Of a stretch of 64,000 bases of DNA, positions 54,668 through 63,872 are shown piece after piece. The number at the start of each line of letters is the position of its first letter. The first letter of the stretch is position 1. The stretch comes from Gordonia sp. KTR9 (GTDB taxonomy: Bacteria; Actinomycetota; Actinomycetes; Mycobacteriales; Mycobacteriaceae). The position numbers and the translations under genes were made by a program. The notes under the pieces were generated by a model that saw nothing but the letters and a program-made list of their open reading frames with translations, had not been told where the DNA came from and did no database searches. The stretch is taken from contig NC_018581.1 in NCBI RefSeq assembly GCF_000143885.2, positions 5,270,001-5,334,000 of the forward strand, written 5' to 3'.

Positions 54668-55546
54668 ATGTCCGACGATCACGAGCCTTTCTCTCACGAG
54701 ATTCGTGTCGGCACTCTGCTGTTCCGCGCGACTCGCAACTCGACGGCGCAGCGTGGATCAGAGCAGACCCCCGTGGTGTTGCTGCATGGGTTTCCCCAGT
54801 CGCAGGCTTCGTGGGATGGCATCATGCGCGACCTCGACGAGGTCGGCATACCTGCGCTGTCGTTCGACCAACGCGGCTACTCGCCTGGAGCGCGCCCCCC
54901 GGGTATCGAGGCGTACCGCATCGAACACCTTGTCTCCGACGTCGTCGATGTGTGTCGGCTGTCCGGGTATGACCGCGTGCAACTCGTAGGCCACGACTGG
55001 GGTGCAACGGTCGCATGGGAAGTCGCCGCACGGCATCCCGAGCTCGTGGAGTCGTTGATCGCTCTGTCGGTACCGCACCCGGCCGCATTCGCATGGGCGG
55101 CCGCGCACGACCGCGAGCAGATCGAGCGGTCATGGTACGTGGACTTCTTGAAGAACGACCCATCTGCAGTGCCAGCCCTGGCTGGTGACGACGGAGCCGG
55201 ACTTCGCGCCGGCTACGGCGAGGTCATCGATGAGCCCATGGTGCAACGCCATCTACAGGTACTCCTGCAGCCAGGCGCTCTCGACGCCGCCATCAACTGG
55301 TACCGGGCCGCCACCGAGAACCCTCTGACGGGTTCGATCTCGGTGCCGACGACGTTGCTGTGGGGTGACGCCGACGAGGCGGTCGCGCGGGCGGGTGTGG
55401 AGCGGTCGGCCGAGTTCGTCGCAGGCGACTACCGCCTCGTCGAACTGGCGGGGGTATCCCACTGGATACCGGAGCACACGCCCGGACGGGTGGTAGAGGA
55501 GATCCTGAGGCGGCGGGCTCGGGTCCTACCGAGAATCGCATCCTGA
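54668..55546 (+). CDS. Epoxide-hydrolase-like alpha/beta hydrolase
   Basis: A 292-residue alpha/beta hydrolase of the epoxide hydrolase/haloalkane dehalogenase type. It has HGFPQSQASWDG near residue 40, DQRGYSPGARP near 67 and the nucleophile elbow VGHDWGATVAW near 100, where Asp rather than Ser is the nucleophile. A late acid lies in WGDADEAV and the His in GVSHWIPEH. An aggagc ribosome site precedes ATG 54668. It starts a plus-strand group with alcohol dehydrogenase, molybdoenzyme and reductase, perhaps one catabolic route. Confidence 0.88.
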   Translation: MSDDHEPFSHEIRVGTLLFRATRNSTAQRGSEQTPVVLLHGFPQSQASWDGIMRDLDEVGIPALSFDQRGYSPGARPPGIEAYRIEHLVSDVVDVCRLSGYDRVQLVGHDWGATVAWEVAARHPELVESLIALSVPHPAAFAWAAAHDREQIERSWYVDFLKNDPSAVPALAGDDGAGLRAGYGEVIDEPMVQRHLQVLLQPGALDAAINWYRAATENPLTGSISVPTTLLWGDADEAVARAGVERSAEFVAGDYRLVELAGVSHWIPEHTPGRVVEEILRRRARVLPRIAS

Positions 55547-55691
55547 GTAGGCCCCGGGCCGGAGCAGAGGCGGCAAATGCAGCACAGGAACGACCGACCA
55601 TGCCCACGTCATCAAGTCCCACAGCATGATTCGGCACAATAGGCGACGACCAGCGCCCAGGACGGTTCGACCACAACAGGAGCGTGAGCGC

Positions 55692-56642
55692 GTGAAAGCC
55701 CTACAGAACGTCGGTTCGGGTCGAGTGGCGCTTGTGGATGCCGAGGAACCCTCTCTCGCTCCCGGAGAGGTGGCGGTCAGCGTCCGCGCTGCAGGCGTCT
55801 GCGGATCCGATCTGCACGGTGTGGGGGACGAACTATATCCGTCCCCGCTCATCATCGGCCATGAGTTCGCAGGCGTGACCGAGGACGGCAGGCGCGTAGC
55901 GGTGAATCCCCAATTGCCCTGCGGCAATTGTGAGTGCTGCTCAGCCGGACGGCCACACCTGTGCGGGCACAACACCATCATCGGAATCTCTCGCGCGGGA
56001 GGAATCGCTGAGCGAGTTGCTGTTCCGGAGGGGCGCCTGGTCATGCTGCCCGACCACGCGTCATGGACGGCGGCCGCGATGTCGGAGGTGACTGCGACTG
56101 CACTGCACGCCATCAACCGCGCCGGCGATGTAGCGGGCATGACGGTGGGCATCATCGGTGGCGGCCCGATCGGCATCGCCGCAGCCCTCTGCGCACAGCG
56201 CGCCGGCGCGGGCATCGTCGTGATCTCCGAGGTCTCGGCCAGTCGACGAGCGGTGCTCGAATCATTGGGAATCGCCTCGGTGGTCAATGCACTCGAGCCC
56301 AACAGTGTCGATGTATGCATCGATGCGGCCGGAGAACAGGCCACGCAGGCCATGTCGATCGCCGCATTGCGCCCCGGTGGCCGGGCGGTATGGGTGGGAA
56401 TTCACGGCGACAACGTCGTGATCCCGTTTGGTTCCTACAGCATCGTTGTGGGTGAACGAGACGTGATCGGGTCGTTCGCCTACGATGACGACGAATTCGC
56501 CACTGCCGTAGAACTTTCGGCGGATTGGAACTGGAGCTGGGTGACATCTGTACCGCTCGAGGAAGCGGCTGCCACTTTCACCGCGCTGAAACAGGGCGCC
56601 ACCGACTTCGTCAAAGTCCACTTCGTGTCAGGTGTGCGGTGA
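55692..56642 (+). CDS. Zinc-dependent alcohol dehydrogenase (MDR family)
   Basis: A 316-residue medium-chain dehydrogenase. Catalytic zinc ligands are Cys in GVCGSDLHGV and His-Glu in IIGHEFAG; the structural zinc site is CGNCECCSAGRPHLC. The NAD-binding motif is VGIIGGGPIGIAAAL near residue 155. GTG at 55692 follows AGGAG by about 9 bases and starts VKALQNVG. It is somewhat shorter than common members (about 340). It follows the epoxide-hydrolase-like gene, which could supply a diol substrate. Confidence 0.9.
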   Translation: MKALQNVGSGRVALVDAEEPSLAPGEVAVSVRAAGVCGSDLHGVGDELYPSPLIIGHEFAGVTEDGRRVAVNPQLPCGNCECCSAGRPHLCGHNTIIGISRAGGIAERVAVPEGRLVMLPDHASWTAAAMSEVTATALHAINRAGDVAGMTVGIIGGGPIGIAAALCAQRAGAGIVVISEVSASRRAVLESLGIASVVNALEPNSVDVCIDAAGEQATQAMSIAALRPGGRAVWVGIHGDNVVIPFGSYSIVVGERDVIGSFAYDDDEFATAVELSADWNWSWVTSVPLEEAAATFTALKQGATDFVKVHFVSGVR

Positions 56643-56778
56643 TGTGCGACACGGCTACGACGTCGGACACCGCCGTATCAAGCCCGAGCTTGCCGGCACG
56701 CGCTGCGTGGGGCTTGGGAGCCAGGCCACCTTCGGGGCGAACAATATCTATGTCGCAACTGGATTGAGGATCGTTGTC

Positions 56779-58986
56779 ATGATTGATTCGCACCATCAGC
56801 CCGCCGACGAGGCTCCGGCGTCTGGTCGGCAGAACACAACGCAGAAGAAGACTTTCTGCTGCATCTGCGAAGCGTCCTGCGGGTTGATCGCAACAGTTCA
56901 CAACGACCGGGTCATCTCACTGGCTCCCGACCCCGACCATCCGTCCTCCCAAGGCTTCGCCTGTTCGAAGGGCGTGCAGTTTCACGAGGTCGTCGCCGAC
57001 CCCGATCGGGTCGTGCATCCCATGCAGCGCATGCCCGACGGATCGTTCGTCCCGCGGACGTGGGACCAGGCGCTCGACGACATAGGAGCCCGATTGCGCG
57101 CAATTCGTCGCAGCCACGGGGCGCAGTCGATCGGCGTTTCCTATGGCAACCCGGTGGCGTGGAACTTCAACGGCAGCACGGCCATTGCGGGCTTCGCCGA
57201 AGTGCTCGGCACCAAACATCGATTCTCGTCCGCCTCGGTCGACGTCAACAACTACTTCGCCGCAGCCGACATGCTCTATGGCAGCACGATGGTCAACCCG
57301 CTACCCGACTACGCCCACACCGACTTCGTGTTGCTGGTCGGCACCAATCCTGTCGTATCGAAGGGCAGCCTGGTCACCACCGGACGCATCCGAGACACTC
57401 TGGTGGACATCCCTCGTCGGGGTGGACGCGTCATCGTTCTGGACCCGCGGCGCACCGAAACCGCTCGATTGTTCGAGCACGTGCCCATCCGGCCGAATGC
57501 TGATCCCTGGCTGCTCGGCGCGATGCTACGGGTGCTCTTCGACGAGGACCTCGTCGATGAGGCAGCGATAGCTCGACAGACCGTCGGCATCGACGGGTTG
57601 CGTACCCTGGCCCAGTCCTTCGACCTCGGCCGGGCCGCGCGTGAATCCGGTGTGCCGGTTGCGATCATCGAGTCGCTCGCACGAGACCTGGCCGCCGCCC
57701 GACGCGCCAGCGTGCACGGTCGGTGCGGCGCGTCGCTGGGGCAGTTCTCGACGCTGACCAAGTTCCTGCTCGATGCGCTCGCGATCGTCACCGGCAATCT
57801 CGACCGGCGTGGCGGGATGGTGTTCGGCGATCCGATGGTCGACCTCGACGGCATCGGCGCCAAAAGCGGTGCCTTCGGACGCAATCGGTGGCACACCCGC
57901 GTGCATGGCATCGGTGAGGTCAACGGCACCGCGCCACTGGCATGTCTGGCAGACGAGATCACCACGCCGGGCGAGGGAAGGCTGCGCGCTCTGATCGGGT
58001 TGTCGAGCAACATCGTGACGAGTTCCCCGGGCTCTGCCCGTACCGCTGCCGCGTTGGATCAGCTGGACTTGATGGTGTGGTTGGACCCGTACGTCACCGA
58101 GACCAGCCGCCATGCGCACTGGATCCTGCCGCCGGCGCTCTGGCTGGAACGCGAGGGAATGCCGATCTTCACCCAGGGCCAGTCGCTGATACCGAATGCG
58201 CAGTGGGTCGGGCCGGTCGTCGCACCCCGCGGAGAGGCTCGCAGCGATGCGTGGATCGTCGACCAGATTGCTCGCCGTCTCGGCATCCTGGCGTTGGCAG
58301 TGCCCGGCGGTCAGCTGCTGGCAAAGCTCGGCCTGCGCATTCAGCCACACACCGTCATCGATCTCACGATGCGAATCGGCAAGTACGGCGACTGGTTCGG
58401 ACTCCGACCGAAGGGGCTGAGCCGCAAGAAGCTGATGGCCGTTCAGGGCGCGGTGAAGCTGGCCGACGACTGCGCCGTGGGCGTACTCGACAAGAAGATA
58501 TTCCACCCCGATCACCGAGTGCACCTGGACCAGCCCGACATGAAGACAGAGACCGAAAGGCTGGTGGCTTCGACCGATGATGCGCGGTACCCGTTGCGAT
58601 TGTTCAGCGTTCGCACGCTGCGGTCACACAACACCTGGCTGCACAACGTGCCCAGGCTGATGACGGGTGGTGAGCGTGATTGCCACGCGATCATGTCTCG
58701 CTCCGATGCGGCGGCGGCTGGAGTGTACGACCGCGATTCGCTGACCATCAGCTCGCAGTGGGGTGAGATCAGGGTACCGGTGGTCGTCAGCGATGAGGTC
58801 ATGGACGGGACGGTCGGCCTCACCCACGGATTCGGCCACTCCGGCGGATGGCGACGAGCGGTCGCTGCCGGCGGCGCGAACTACAACATGCTGACTCCCG
58901 ACGATCCGCGGTTCATCGATCAGCCATCGGGGAATGCGTTCCTCAACGGGATCCCCGTCCGGGTCGAGAATGCGAGCGTCCGATGA
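56779..58986 (+). CDS. Molybdopterin oxidoreductase (formate dehydrogenase/DMSO reductase family)
   Basis: A 735-residue bis-MGD molybdenum or tungsten enzyme. The N-terminal 4Fe-4S motif is C27-x2-C30-x3-C34 with the fourth Cys in GFACSKG near 64. The MGD-binding segments include GVSYGNPVAWNF and VLDPRRTETARLFEHVPI. SSASVDVNNYFAA occupies the place of the metal-ligand loop and has no Cys or Ser in the usual position, so the ligand is unclear. There is no Tat signal, so the enzyme is cytoplasmic. ATG 56779 has GAGGA 8 bases upstream. It overlaps the reductase gene (ATGA), which should be its electron partner. Confidence 0.9.
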   Translation: MIDSHHQPADEAPASGRQNTTQKKTFCCICEASCGLIATVHNDRVISLAPDPDHPSSQGFACSKGVQFHEVVADPDRVVHPMQRMPDGSFVPRTWDQALDDIGARLRAIRRSHGAQSIGVSYGNPVAWNFNGSTAIAGFAEVLGTKHRFSSASVDVNNYFAAADMLYGSTMVNPLPDYAHTDFVLLVGTNPVVSKGSLVTTGRIRDTLVDIPRRGGRVIVLDPRRTETARLFEHVPIRPNADPWLLGAMLRVLFDEDLVDEAAIARQTVGIDGLRTLAQSFDLGRAARESGVPVAIIESLARDLAAARRASVHGRCGASLGQFSTLTKFLLDALAIVTGNLDRRGGMVFGDPMVDLDGIGAKSGAFGRNRWHTRVHGIGEVNGTAPLACLADEITTPGEGRLRALIGLSSNIVTSSPGSARTAAALDQLDLMVWLDPYVTETSRHAHWILPPALWLEREGMPIFTQGQSLIPNAQWVGPVVAPRGEARSDAWIVDQIARRLGILALAVPGGQLLAKLGLRIQPHTVIDLTMRIGKYGDWFGLRPKGLSRKKLMAVQGAVKLADDCAVGVLDKKIFHPDHRVHLDQPDMKTETERLVASTDDARYPLRLFSVRTLRSHNTWLHNVPRLMTGGERDCHAIMSRSDAAAAGVYDRDSLTISSQWGEIRVPVVVSDEVMDGTVGLTHGFGHSGGWRRAVAAGGANYNMLTPDDPRFIDQPSGNAFLNGIPVRVENASVR

Positions 58987-60680
58987 CGTATGTGATCACC
59001 CAGAGCTGCTGCAACGACGCCAGCTGTGTGCAGGCGTGCCCGGTCGGGTGCATCCATCCCACACCGTCGGAACCGGGGTATCTCACCACCGAGATGCTGT
59101 ACATCGATCCCGGCGCATGCATCGACTGCGCAGCGTGCGTCGATGCCTGCCCGGTGAATGCCGTGTACGCCGAAGACGAACTGCCCGTTGATCTTCGCGC
59201 CTACGCCGCCATCAATGCCGAGTACTACCAGTCACATGCGGTCGACCATCGACCCGTGCCGATACCCGACCTACGGTCCTTGCCGGAGTCGGAGGAGCCA
59301 CTACGCGTGGCCATTGTCGGTGCTGGACCGAGCGGCTTCTATGCCGCGGCCGAACTGCTCGACCACGGCGCGGGCCGCGTCAAGGTCTCCATGTTCGAAC
59401 GCCTGCCGGTGCCCTTCGGACTGGTCCGGCACGGTGTGGCTCCCGACCATCAACACACCAAAGAGGTCTCACAGTTGTTCCGACGAGTGGCAGCGCACCG
59501 CGACTTCGCCACTTTCTACAACGTCGAGATCGGCACGCATGTGACCCACGGTGAACTCAGCGACCACCATCACGCCGTCGTGTACACCAACGGAGCCGCG
59601 CACTCTCGCCGACTCGGGATTCCCGGTGAGGATCTGCCCGGGAGCAGTTCGGCGACGGACTTCGTCGCTTGGTACAACGGGCACCCCGACTACGCCGACA
59701 CCGCTTTCGACCTCTCCGGCCATCGGGCGGTCATCGTGGGCAACGGCAACGTCGCACTGGACGTGGCCCGGATTCTGCTGATGGATCGAGAAACATTGGC
59801 CAGAACCGACATCGCCGACCACGCGCTCCGATCGTTGGAGATGAGCAATATTCGCGAGGTCGTCCTGCTCGGACGGCGCGACCACGCCCATGCCGCATTC
59901 ACCACGCCCGAGCTGTTGGGCCTCGCTGCGCTCGAGGACATCGACATCGTGCTCGATGACCACGATCTGCAGGGCGCATCGCAGGCCACGGACTCCACGG
60001 TGCGGGCGAAGGCGCAGGCACTCACCGACGTGGTGCTTGCACAGGCAGGTCGGTCCCGCTCGTCGGGCAAACGCATCGTCTTGCGATTCCTGGCGTCCCC
60101 GGTGGCGATCGTGGGAACCGAGCGAGTCGAGTCGGTGACCGTGGCCCGCAATCGCATGATCGCCGACGACCACGGCAGCATGATCGCCGAACAGACCGCG
60201 GAGGTCGGGACCATCGAAACGGGCCTGGTCTTGCGGTCCATCGGCTACCGCGGTCGTGCGGTCGCCGATCTGCCTTTCGACGACCGCTCGGGGACGCTAC
60301 CCAACGAGGAAGGGCGGGTGATCGACCCGACCACCGGCACCCGGCTCAAGGGCACCTACGCAGCCGGTTGGATCAAACGCGGGCCCTCCGGAGTCATCGG
60401 CACCAATCGTGCCGACGCCTTGGACACAGTCGACGCTCTCCTCGACGACTACCGCCGAGGTCTTCTGGTGGCGCCGGCGACCACCGACTCAGATCTCGCC
60501 GACCTCATCCGGGCGCGTCGACCCCAGAACGTCGATCGCTTGCAATGGCAACGCATCGACGACCACGAAACGTCGGCGGGCCACGCGCAGAACCGGCCCC
60601 GTGTCAAGCTCACCGACACACATGACATGCTGCTGGCCGCGCGGAATCAGACCGGCGACGGCCAGGATGGTCAGCTGTGA
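58983..60680 (+). CDS. Ferredoxin fused to ferredoxin-NADP reductase (FprB-like)
   Basis: A 565-residue fusion. Residues 1 to about 70 form a two-cluster ferredoxin: CCNDASCVQACPVGC and CIDCAACVDACPV. The rest is an adrenodoxin-reductase-type flavoenzyme: FAD motif VAIVGAGPSGFYAAAEL near residue 108, PFGLVRHGVAPDH near 143, NADP motif IVGNGNVALDVARIL near 250 and the closing GWIKRGPSGVIGTNR near 460. M. tuberculosis FprB has the same layout. Its start overlaps the stop of the molybdoenzyme gene, so it probably passes electrons between that enzyme and NADP(H). Confidence 0.93.
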   Translation: MTYVITQSCCNDASCVQACPVGCIHPTPSEPGYLTTEMLYIDPGACIDCAACVDACPVNAVYAEDELPVDLRAYAAINAEYYQSHAVDHRPVPIPDLRSLPESEEPLRVAIVGAGPSGFYAAAELLDHGAGRVKVSMFERLPVPFGLVRHGVAPDHQHTKEVSQLFRRVAAHRDFATFYNVEIGTHVTHGELSDHHHAVVYTNGAAHSRRLGIPGEDLPGSSSATDFVAWYNGHPDYADTAFDLSGHRAVIVGNGNVALDVARILLMDRETLARTDIADHALRSLEMSNIREVVLLGRRDHAHAAFTTPELLGLAALEDIDIVLDDHDLQGASQATDSTVRAKAQALTDVVLAQAGRSRSSGKRIVLRFLASPVAIVGTERVESVTVARNRMIADDHGSMIAEQTAEVGTIETGLVLRSIGYRGRAVADLPFDDRSGTLPNEEGRVIDPTTGTRLKGTYAAGWIKRGPSGVIGTNRADALDTVDALLDDYRRGLLVAPATTDSDLADLIRARRPQNVDRLQWQRIDDHETSAGHAQNRPRVKLTDTHDMLLAARNQTGDGQDGQL

Positions 60681-61106
60681 TCATCGCGTCGCCCGCGACG
60701 CCTCTCGCAACCCGGCACTCCGACGACGCAGAGGCCCCCGCCACCAAATCCGGGTGACGGCCGGCTCCGTGGCACCGATGGCGTCGTCGACATCGAGCTG
60801 GCCTCCCTCGCGAGGTGGGGCGGCGCGGACGGAGCCGTGAAGGCTGAATTTGGCCTTCCCCGGACGAAGCTGGGGCCGGCCGAGGTGTTTGTGTGATCGC
60901 GGCGTGGGTATTGCTCGGCGTACCAGTTGCTCCAGAAACGTGGCCTCTGTTGATGATGTGGCCCCCTCGACCGGCGTCGGCGAGGCGTGGGTGTCTGCGA
61001 GTCGGATTGCTCATCCTCTGCCGCAACCGGTCCGGGGCCAACCGATCACTCCATATGCGAACTCCGGCACCGCCGGTCCGCCTCCCAACGAGTTCGAGGA
61101 GAGCCT
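60681..61106. other. Intergenic region before the catalase gene
   Basis: No convincing gene in 426 bases. A CGGCTCCGT/ACGGAGCCG pair (60762-60770 and 60829-60837) and a CCTCGCGAGG palindrome (60807-60816) could fold to a hairpin ending the preceding operon. The catalase promoter must lie to the right. Confidence 0.5.
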
Positions 61107-62051
61107 GTGTACCTACACACTCAGCAATTGATCAACGAGATCGCCGTCGACGAGCCCGATCCGGCCGCCGCGAATGCCCTGCAGGAGGGGCTGGGCGGGC
61201 AGTTCGGCGAGATGCGCACCATGATGCAGTACCTGTTCCAGTCCATGAACTTCCGTGGCGATCCGGCGTCGAAGCCGTACCGGGATCTGCTGCAGGGTGT
61301 CGGGACCGAAGAGATCAGCCACGTCGAACTCATCGGCACCACCATCTCGCGCTTGCTCGACGGTTCGCCGGAGTACAAGGGCAAGAAGACCGATCCGGTC
61401 GACAAGCCGGGTGAGAAGGGGTCCACACCCCTCAAGATCGCGCTGGACACCAGCAACATCCATCACTACCTCGTCGGTGCACAGGGTGCACTGCCGGTCG
61501 ACGCCGCCGGCAATCCCTGGTCGGGGTCGTACGTGTACAACAGCGGGAACCTCGTTCTGGATCTGCTCTACAACCTGATGCTCGAATCCACCGGGCGACT
61601 GCAGAAATGTCGGATCTACGAGATGACCGACAACAAGACAGCCCGCTCCACGATCGCCTACCTGATCGTCCGTGATCAGGCGCACGAGAACGCCTTCGCG
61701 AAGGCTCTGGAGAGCCTCGGGGTCAACTGGGGATCGATCCTGCCGATCCCGAAGACCAATGCCGAGCGGTACCCGGAGGTCAAGAAGCTGGTCGACCAGG
61801 GATTGCAGAGCGTTCAGTTCACCTTCAGCGCCGACAACCAGAGCGACGCGGCAAAGCTGTACCGCGGTGCCTCCCCCAGCGGTGACGGGACCGAACTGAG
61901 CACCGAGATCATGCCCGAGGGATTCCCCATGACCATCGCACCCGAACGGCGCGAGGAGTTCGCACCCGGACTGGACAAGGATCTACTCGCGCTGATCCAG
62001 GCCACCGCCGAGGTCGAGATCGCAGCCGCCGACGATCCCGGCAAGAAGTAG
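61107..62051 (+). CDS. Manganese catalase
   Basis: A 314-residue dimanganese catalase that splits hydrogen peroxide without haem. The four-helix ferritin-like core shows the metal ligands: Glu in GEMRTMMQYLFQS region, Glu-x-x-His in GTEEISHVELIG near residue 70, and later LIVRDQAHENAFAKAL near 190 with Glu and His. YLHTQQLINEIAVDEPDP at the start is typical. GTG 61107 has a GAGGAGAG ribosome site. A strong hairpin follows the stop. It may protect against peroxide from the flavin and molybdenum enzymes upstream. Confidence 0.94.
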   Translation: MYLHTQQLINEIAVDEPDPAAANALQEGLGGQFGEMRTMMQYLFQSMNFRGDPASKPYRDLLQGVGTEEISHVELIGTTISRLLDGSPEYKGKKTDPVDKPGEKGSTPLKIALDTSNIHHYLVGAQGALPVDAAGNPWSGSYVYNSGNLVLDLLYNLMLESTGRLQKCRIYEMTDNKTARSTIAYLIVRDQAHENAFAKALESLGVNWGSILPIPKTNAERYPEVKKLVDQGLQSVQFTFSADNQSDAAKLYRGASPSGDGTELSTEIMPEGFPMTIAPERREEFAPGLDKDLLALIQATAEVEIAAADDPGKK

Positions 62052-62057
62052 CGACAC

Positions 62058-62095
62058 CCGGCGGGCGGCGCACGGCCTCCGGTGCCGCCCGCCGG
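62058..62095 (+). terminator. Terminator hairpin of the manganese catalase gene
   Basis: A perfect 12-bp GC stem (62058-62069 with 62084-62095) starts 6 bases after the stop codon. Confidence 0.75.
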
Positions 62096-62116
62096 CGTGA
62101 GGGTCCACCGTCGGGT

Positions 62117-62149
62117 TGCGTTTTGTCCCGGTTTCCGGGACAAGACGCA
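62117..62149. repeat. Dispersed palindromic element, copy 1
   Basis: A hairpin TGCGTTTTGTCCCGG-TTT-CCGGGACAAGACGCA, 14 of 15 positions paired. A close relative lies at 63833-63864, so the pair brackets the LapA-like and lipase-like genes. Confidence 0.7.
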
Positions 62150-62195
62150 GCCGGATCGCAGACGGCCGCTGCTGGAAGCACCTAGAGTCCCAGAC

Positions 62196-62462
62196 ATGGC
62201 GAAAGACCGCGGCGCCCCGACGCCGGCATCCGGCAGACCCTCCACGTTGTCGAGAGTGTCACTGCCGCAATGGATTGCGCTCGGGCTGACGATTCTGGCG
62301 GTGGTCTTCATCGTCCAGAACCGGACCACCGTGCGTATCGAGCTGTTCTGGGTGAGCGTCGAGTCGCCGTTGTGGTTCATCCTGGCCGTCGTCTTCGTCG
62401 TCGGCTGGGTCGTGGGTGTGCTTGCCGCACGCGGCCGCTACCGTCAGCGCCGGCCGCACTGA
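62196..62462 (+). CDS. LapA-like (DUF1049) small membrane protein
   Basis: An 88-residue protein with two membrane helices, about residues 25-42 (WIALGLTILAVVFIVQN) and 58-78 (LWFILAVVFVVGWVVGVLAA), separated by TVRIELFWVSVE. This is the layout of the LapA/YciS (lipopolysaccharide assembly protein A domain) family; in actinobacteria the function is unknown. ATG 62196 starts MAKDRGAP. It is convergent with the lipase-like gene. Confidence 0.82.
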   Translation: MAKDRGAPTPASGRPSTLSRVSLPQWIALGLTILAVVFIVQNRTTVRIELFWVSVESPLWFILAVVFVVGWVVGVLAARGRYRQRRPH

Positions 62463-62495
62463 GTTCCCGGGCTGTAAACGGACCCCGTTCTGGTC

Positions 62496-63746
62496 CTACG
62501 ACGACCGGCCGGCCGGCAGCGCCTTTCGTGGAGTGAGGTGGCCCAGCAGCCAGTCGTAGATCACGTCGCTGTTCAGCAGGGTGAAGTGGTGCGCGCCACC
62601 GATATGGAAACCCTCCTGGAACTTCAGAGCACGACGCCGGCGTGTGTGCTGCCCGCGCCCACTCGGTGCGAGCACGAGCCCGTCACCGAGCAGGCGCCCC
62701 AACGGGTTGTCGGGATCGCGGGTGATCGTCGCGGTGACGAAGAGATGCCGTGCGCCCGCCAGCAGCGGGACGTCAGCACCGGGCGGCTGCGACCACGCGT
62801 CGGGGTCCTGGCCCACCCAGTCGTCGTCGGTCAGGCTGCCGTGGAACAGGTCTCGCACCCCGGCACTCCGTCGACGCAGCAGGGAACCGATCGGACGCGT
62901 GACCGGCGTCCGTCGCAGCGCATTCGTGGCCAGATGGACACCACGAGCCAGCGGCGCACCCAGATGCGGCGTGCCCAGGCACACCGTCTCCGACACCAGA
63001 CCCGTCCAGTACTCGCTGCGCTGAACGGCTGTGTGACAAGCACTTCGGATGACCAACCCGCCCATCGAGTGACCGATGAGGGTCAGCCGGGTCACCGGTG
63101 CGGGCCAGAGCAGTACGAGGTCGGCGAGGAGGTCGGCGAGCGCGCGGCCGTTCTCACTGATGTGGCGACCGGTGTTGTACCGGACCTGGACCTCGGTGGC
63201 GCCGATGTCGCCGGCCAGTTTCTCGCCGTAGGTCGCACGCTCACTTGAGGACCAGGCGAACTCCGACTCCATCAGTCCGTGCAGGAACACGACGATGTGT
63301 CCGCCCGCGTGGGGAAAGCCCGCGCGCAACGACTCGGCGTCGAGCGCGACCGGACGGCCGTCGACGCGGATCGACATGTCGGCCGTCAGGGGCGATTCCG
63401 CGGTCTCGAGTTCATCGCCGATGAGGCCGTTGAGGATGCCGAGGAGCACGGCGCCACGATGGGTGTGCGACGGTGCGCGGCCCTCCGGCCACGGCACGTG
63501 GTCCGCTGCCGACCTACCGGCGTCGAGCGCCGCGGCGATGGAGTTGTAGGTGCCCTCGCTGACGGCGTCGTGCACCATCTGTGCCGTGTCGACGGAACTC
63601 CCCAACACCGGCCGGAGCATCCGGAAGACACCACCGGCGATGACACGATGCATCGCTCCGACGCCTCGCGTGGCAGCGCCGGCTTCGTAGAGCCCGAGGT
63701 GGGTGAGCGCCCGCAGCTCGGCCTCACGCGTGGTCGTGGCGGTCAT
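62496..63746 (-). CDS. Lipase-like alpha/beta hydrolase (PGAP1-type)
   Basis: A 416-residue hydrolase of the PGAP1/lipase-like group. A helical N-terminal domain (about 1-140) precedes the alpha/beta core: VVFLHGLMESEFAW near 150, the nucleophile elbow LIGHSMGGLVIRSA near 220, ETVCLGTPHLGAPLARG near 250 and the His in GGAHHFTLLNS near 390. No signal peptide. ATG 63746 starts MTATTTREAEL. The substrate is unknown; the family acts on lipids or polyhydroxyalkanoate-like esters. Confidence 0.87.
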   Translation of the reverse strand: MTATTTREAELRALTHLGLYEAGAATRGVGAMHRVIAGGVFRMLRPVLGSSVDTAQMVHDAVSEGTYNSIAAALDAGRSAADHVPWPEGRAPSHTHRGAVLLGILNGLIGDELETAESPLTADMSIRVDGRPVALDAESLRAGFPHAGGHIVVFLHGLMESEFAWSSSERATYGEKLAGDIGATEVQVRYNTGRHISENGRALADLLADLVLLWPAPVTRLTLIGHSMGGLVIRSACHTAVQRSEYWTGLVSETVCLGTPHLGAPLARGVHLATNALRRTPVTRPIGSLLRRRSAGVRDLFHGSLTDDDWVGQDPDAWSQPPGADVPLLAGARHLFVTATITRDPDNPLGRLLGDGLVLAPSGRGQHTRRRRALKFQEGFHIGGAHHFTLLNSDVIYDWLLGHLTPRKALPAGRSS

Positions 63747-63832
63747 GGCCCCGAGTGTACAGATGTGCACTCAATTCCGGGGTGCAAGCGTTCGGCGTGC
63801 TCGTGTGCGTGTACACCTCGTCGAGATCAGGG

Positions 63833-63864
63833 TGCGATTTGTCCCGGTTCCGGGCCAGAACGCA
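63833..63864. repeat. Dispersed palindromic element, copy 2
   Basis: TGCGATTTGTCCCGG-TT-CCGGGCCAGAACGCA, an imperfect hairpin closely related to 62117-62149. It lies just after the stop of the methyltransferase-like gene. Confidence 0.65.
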
Positions 63865-63872
63865 ACTCGATC

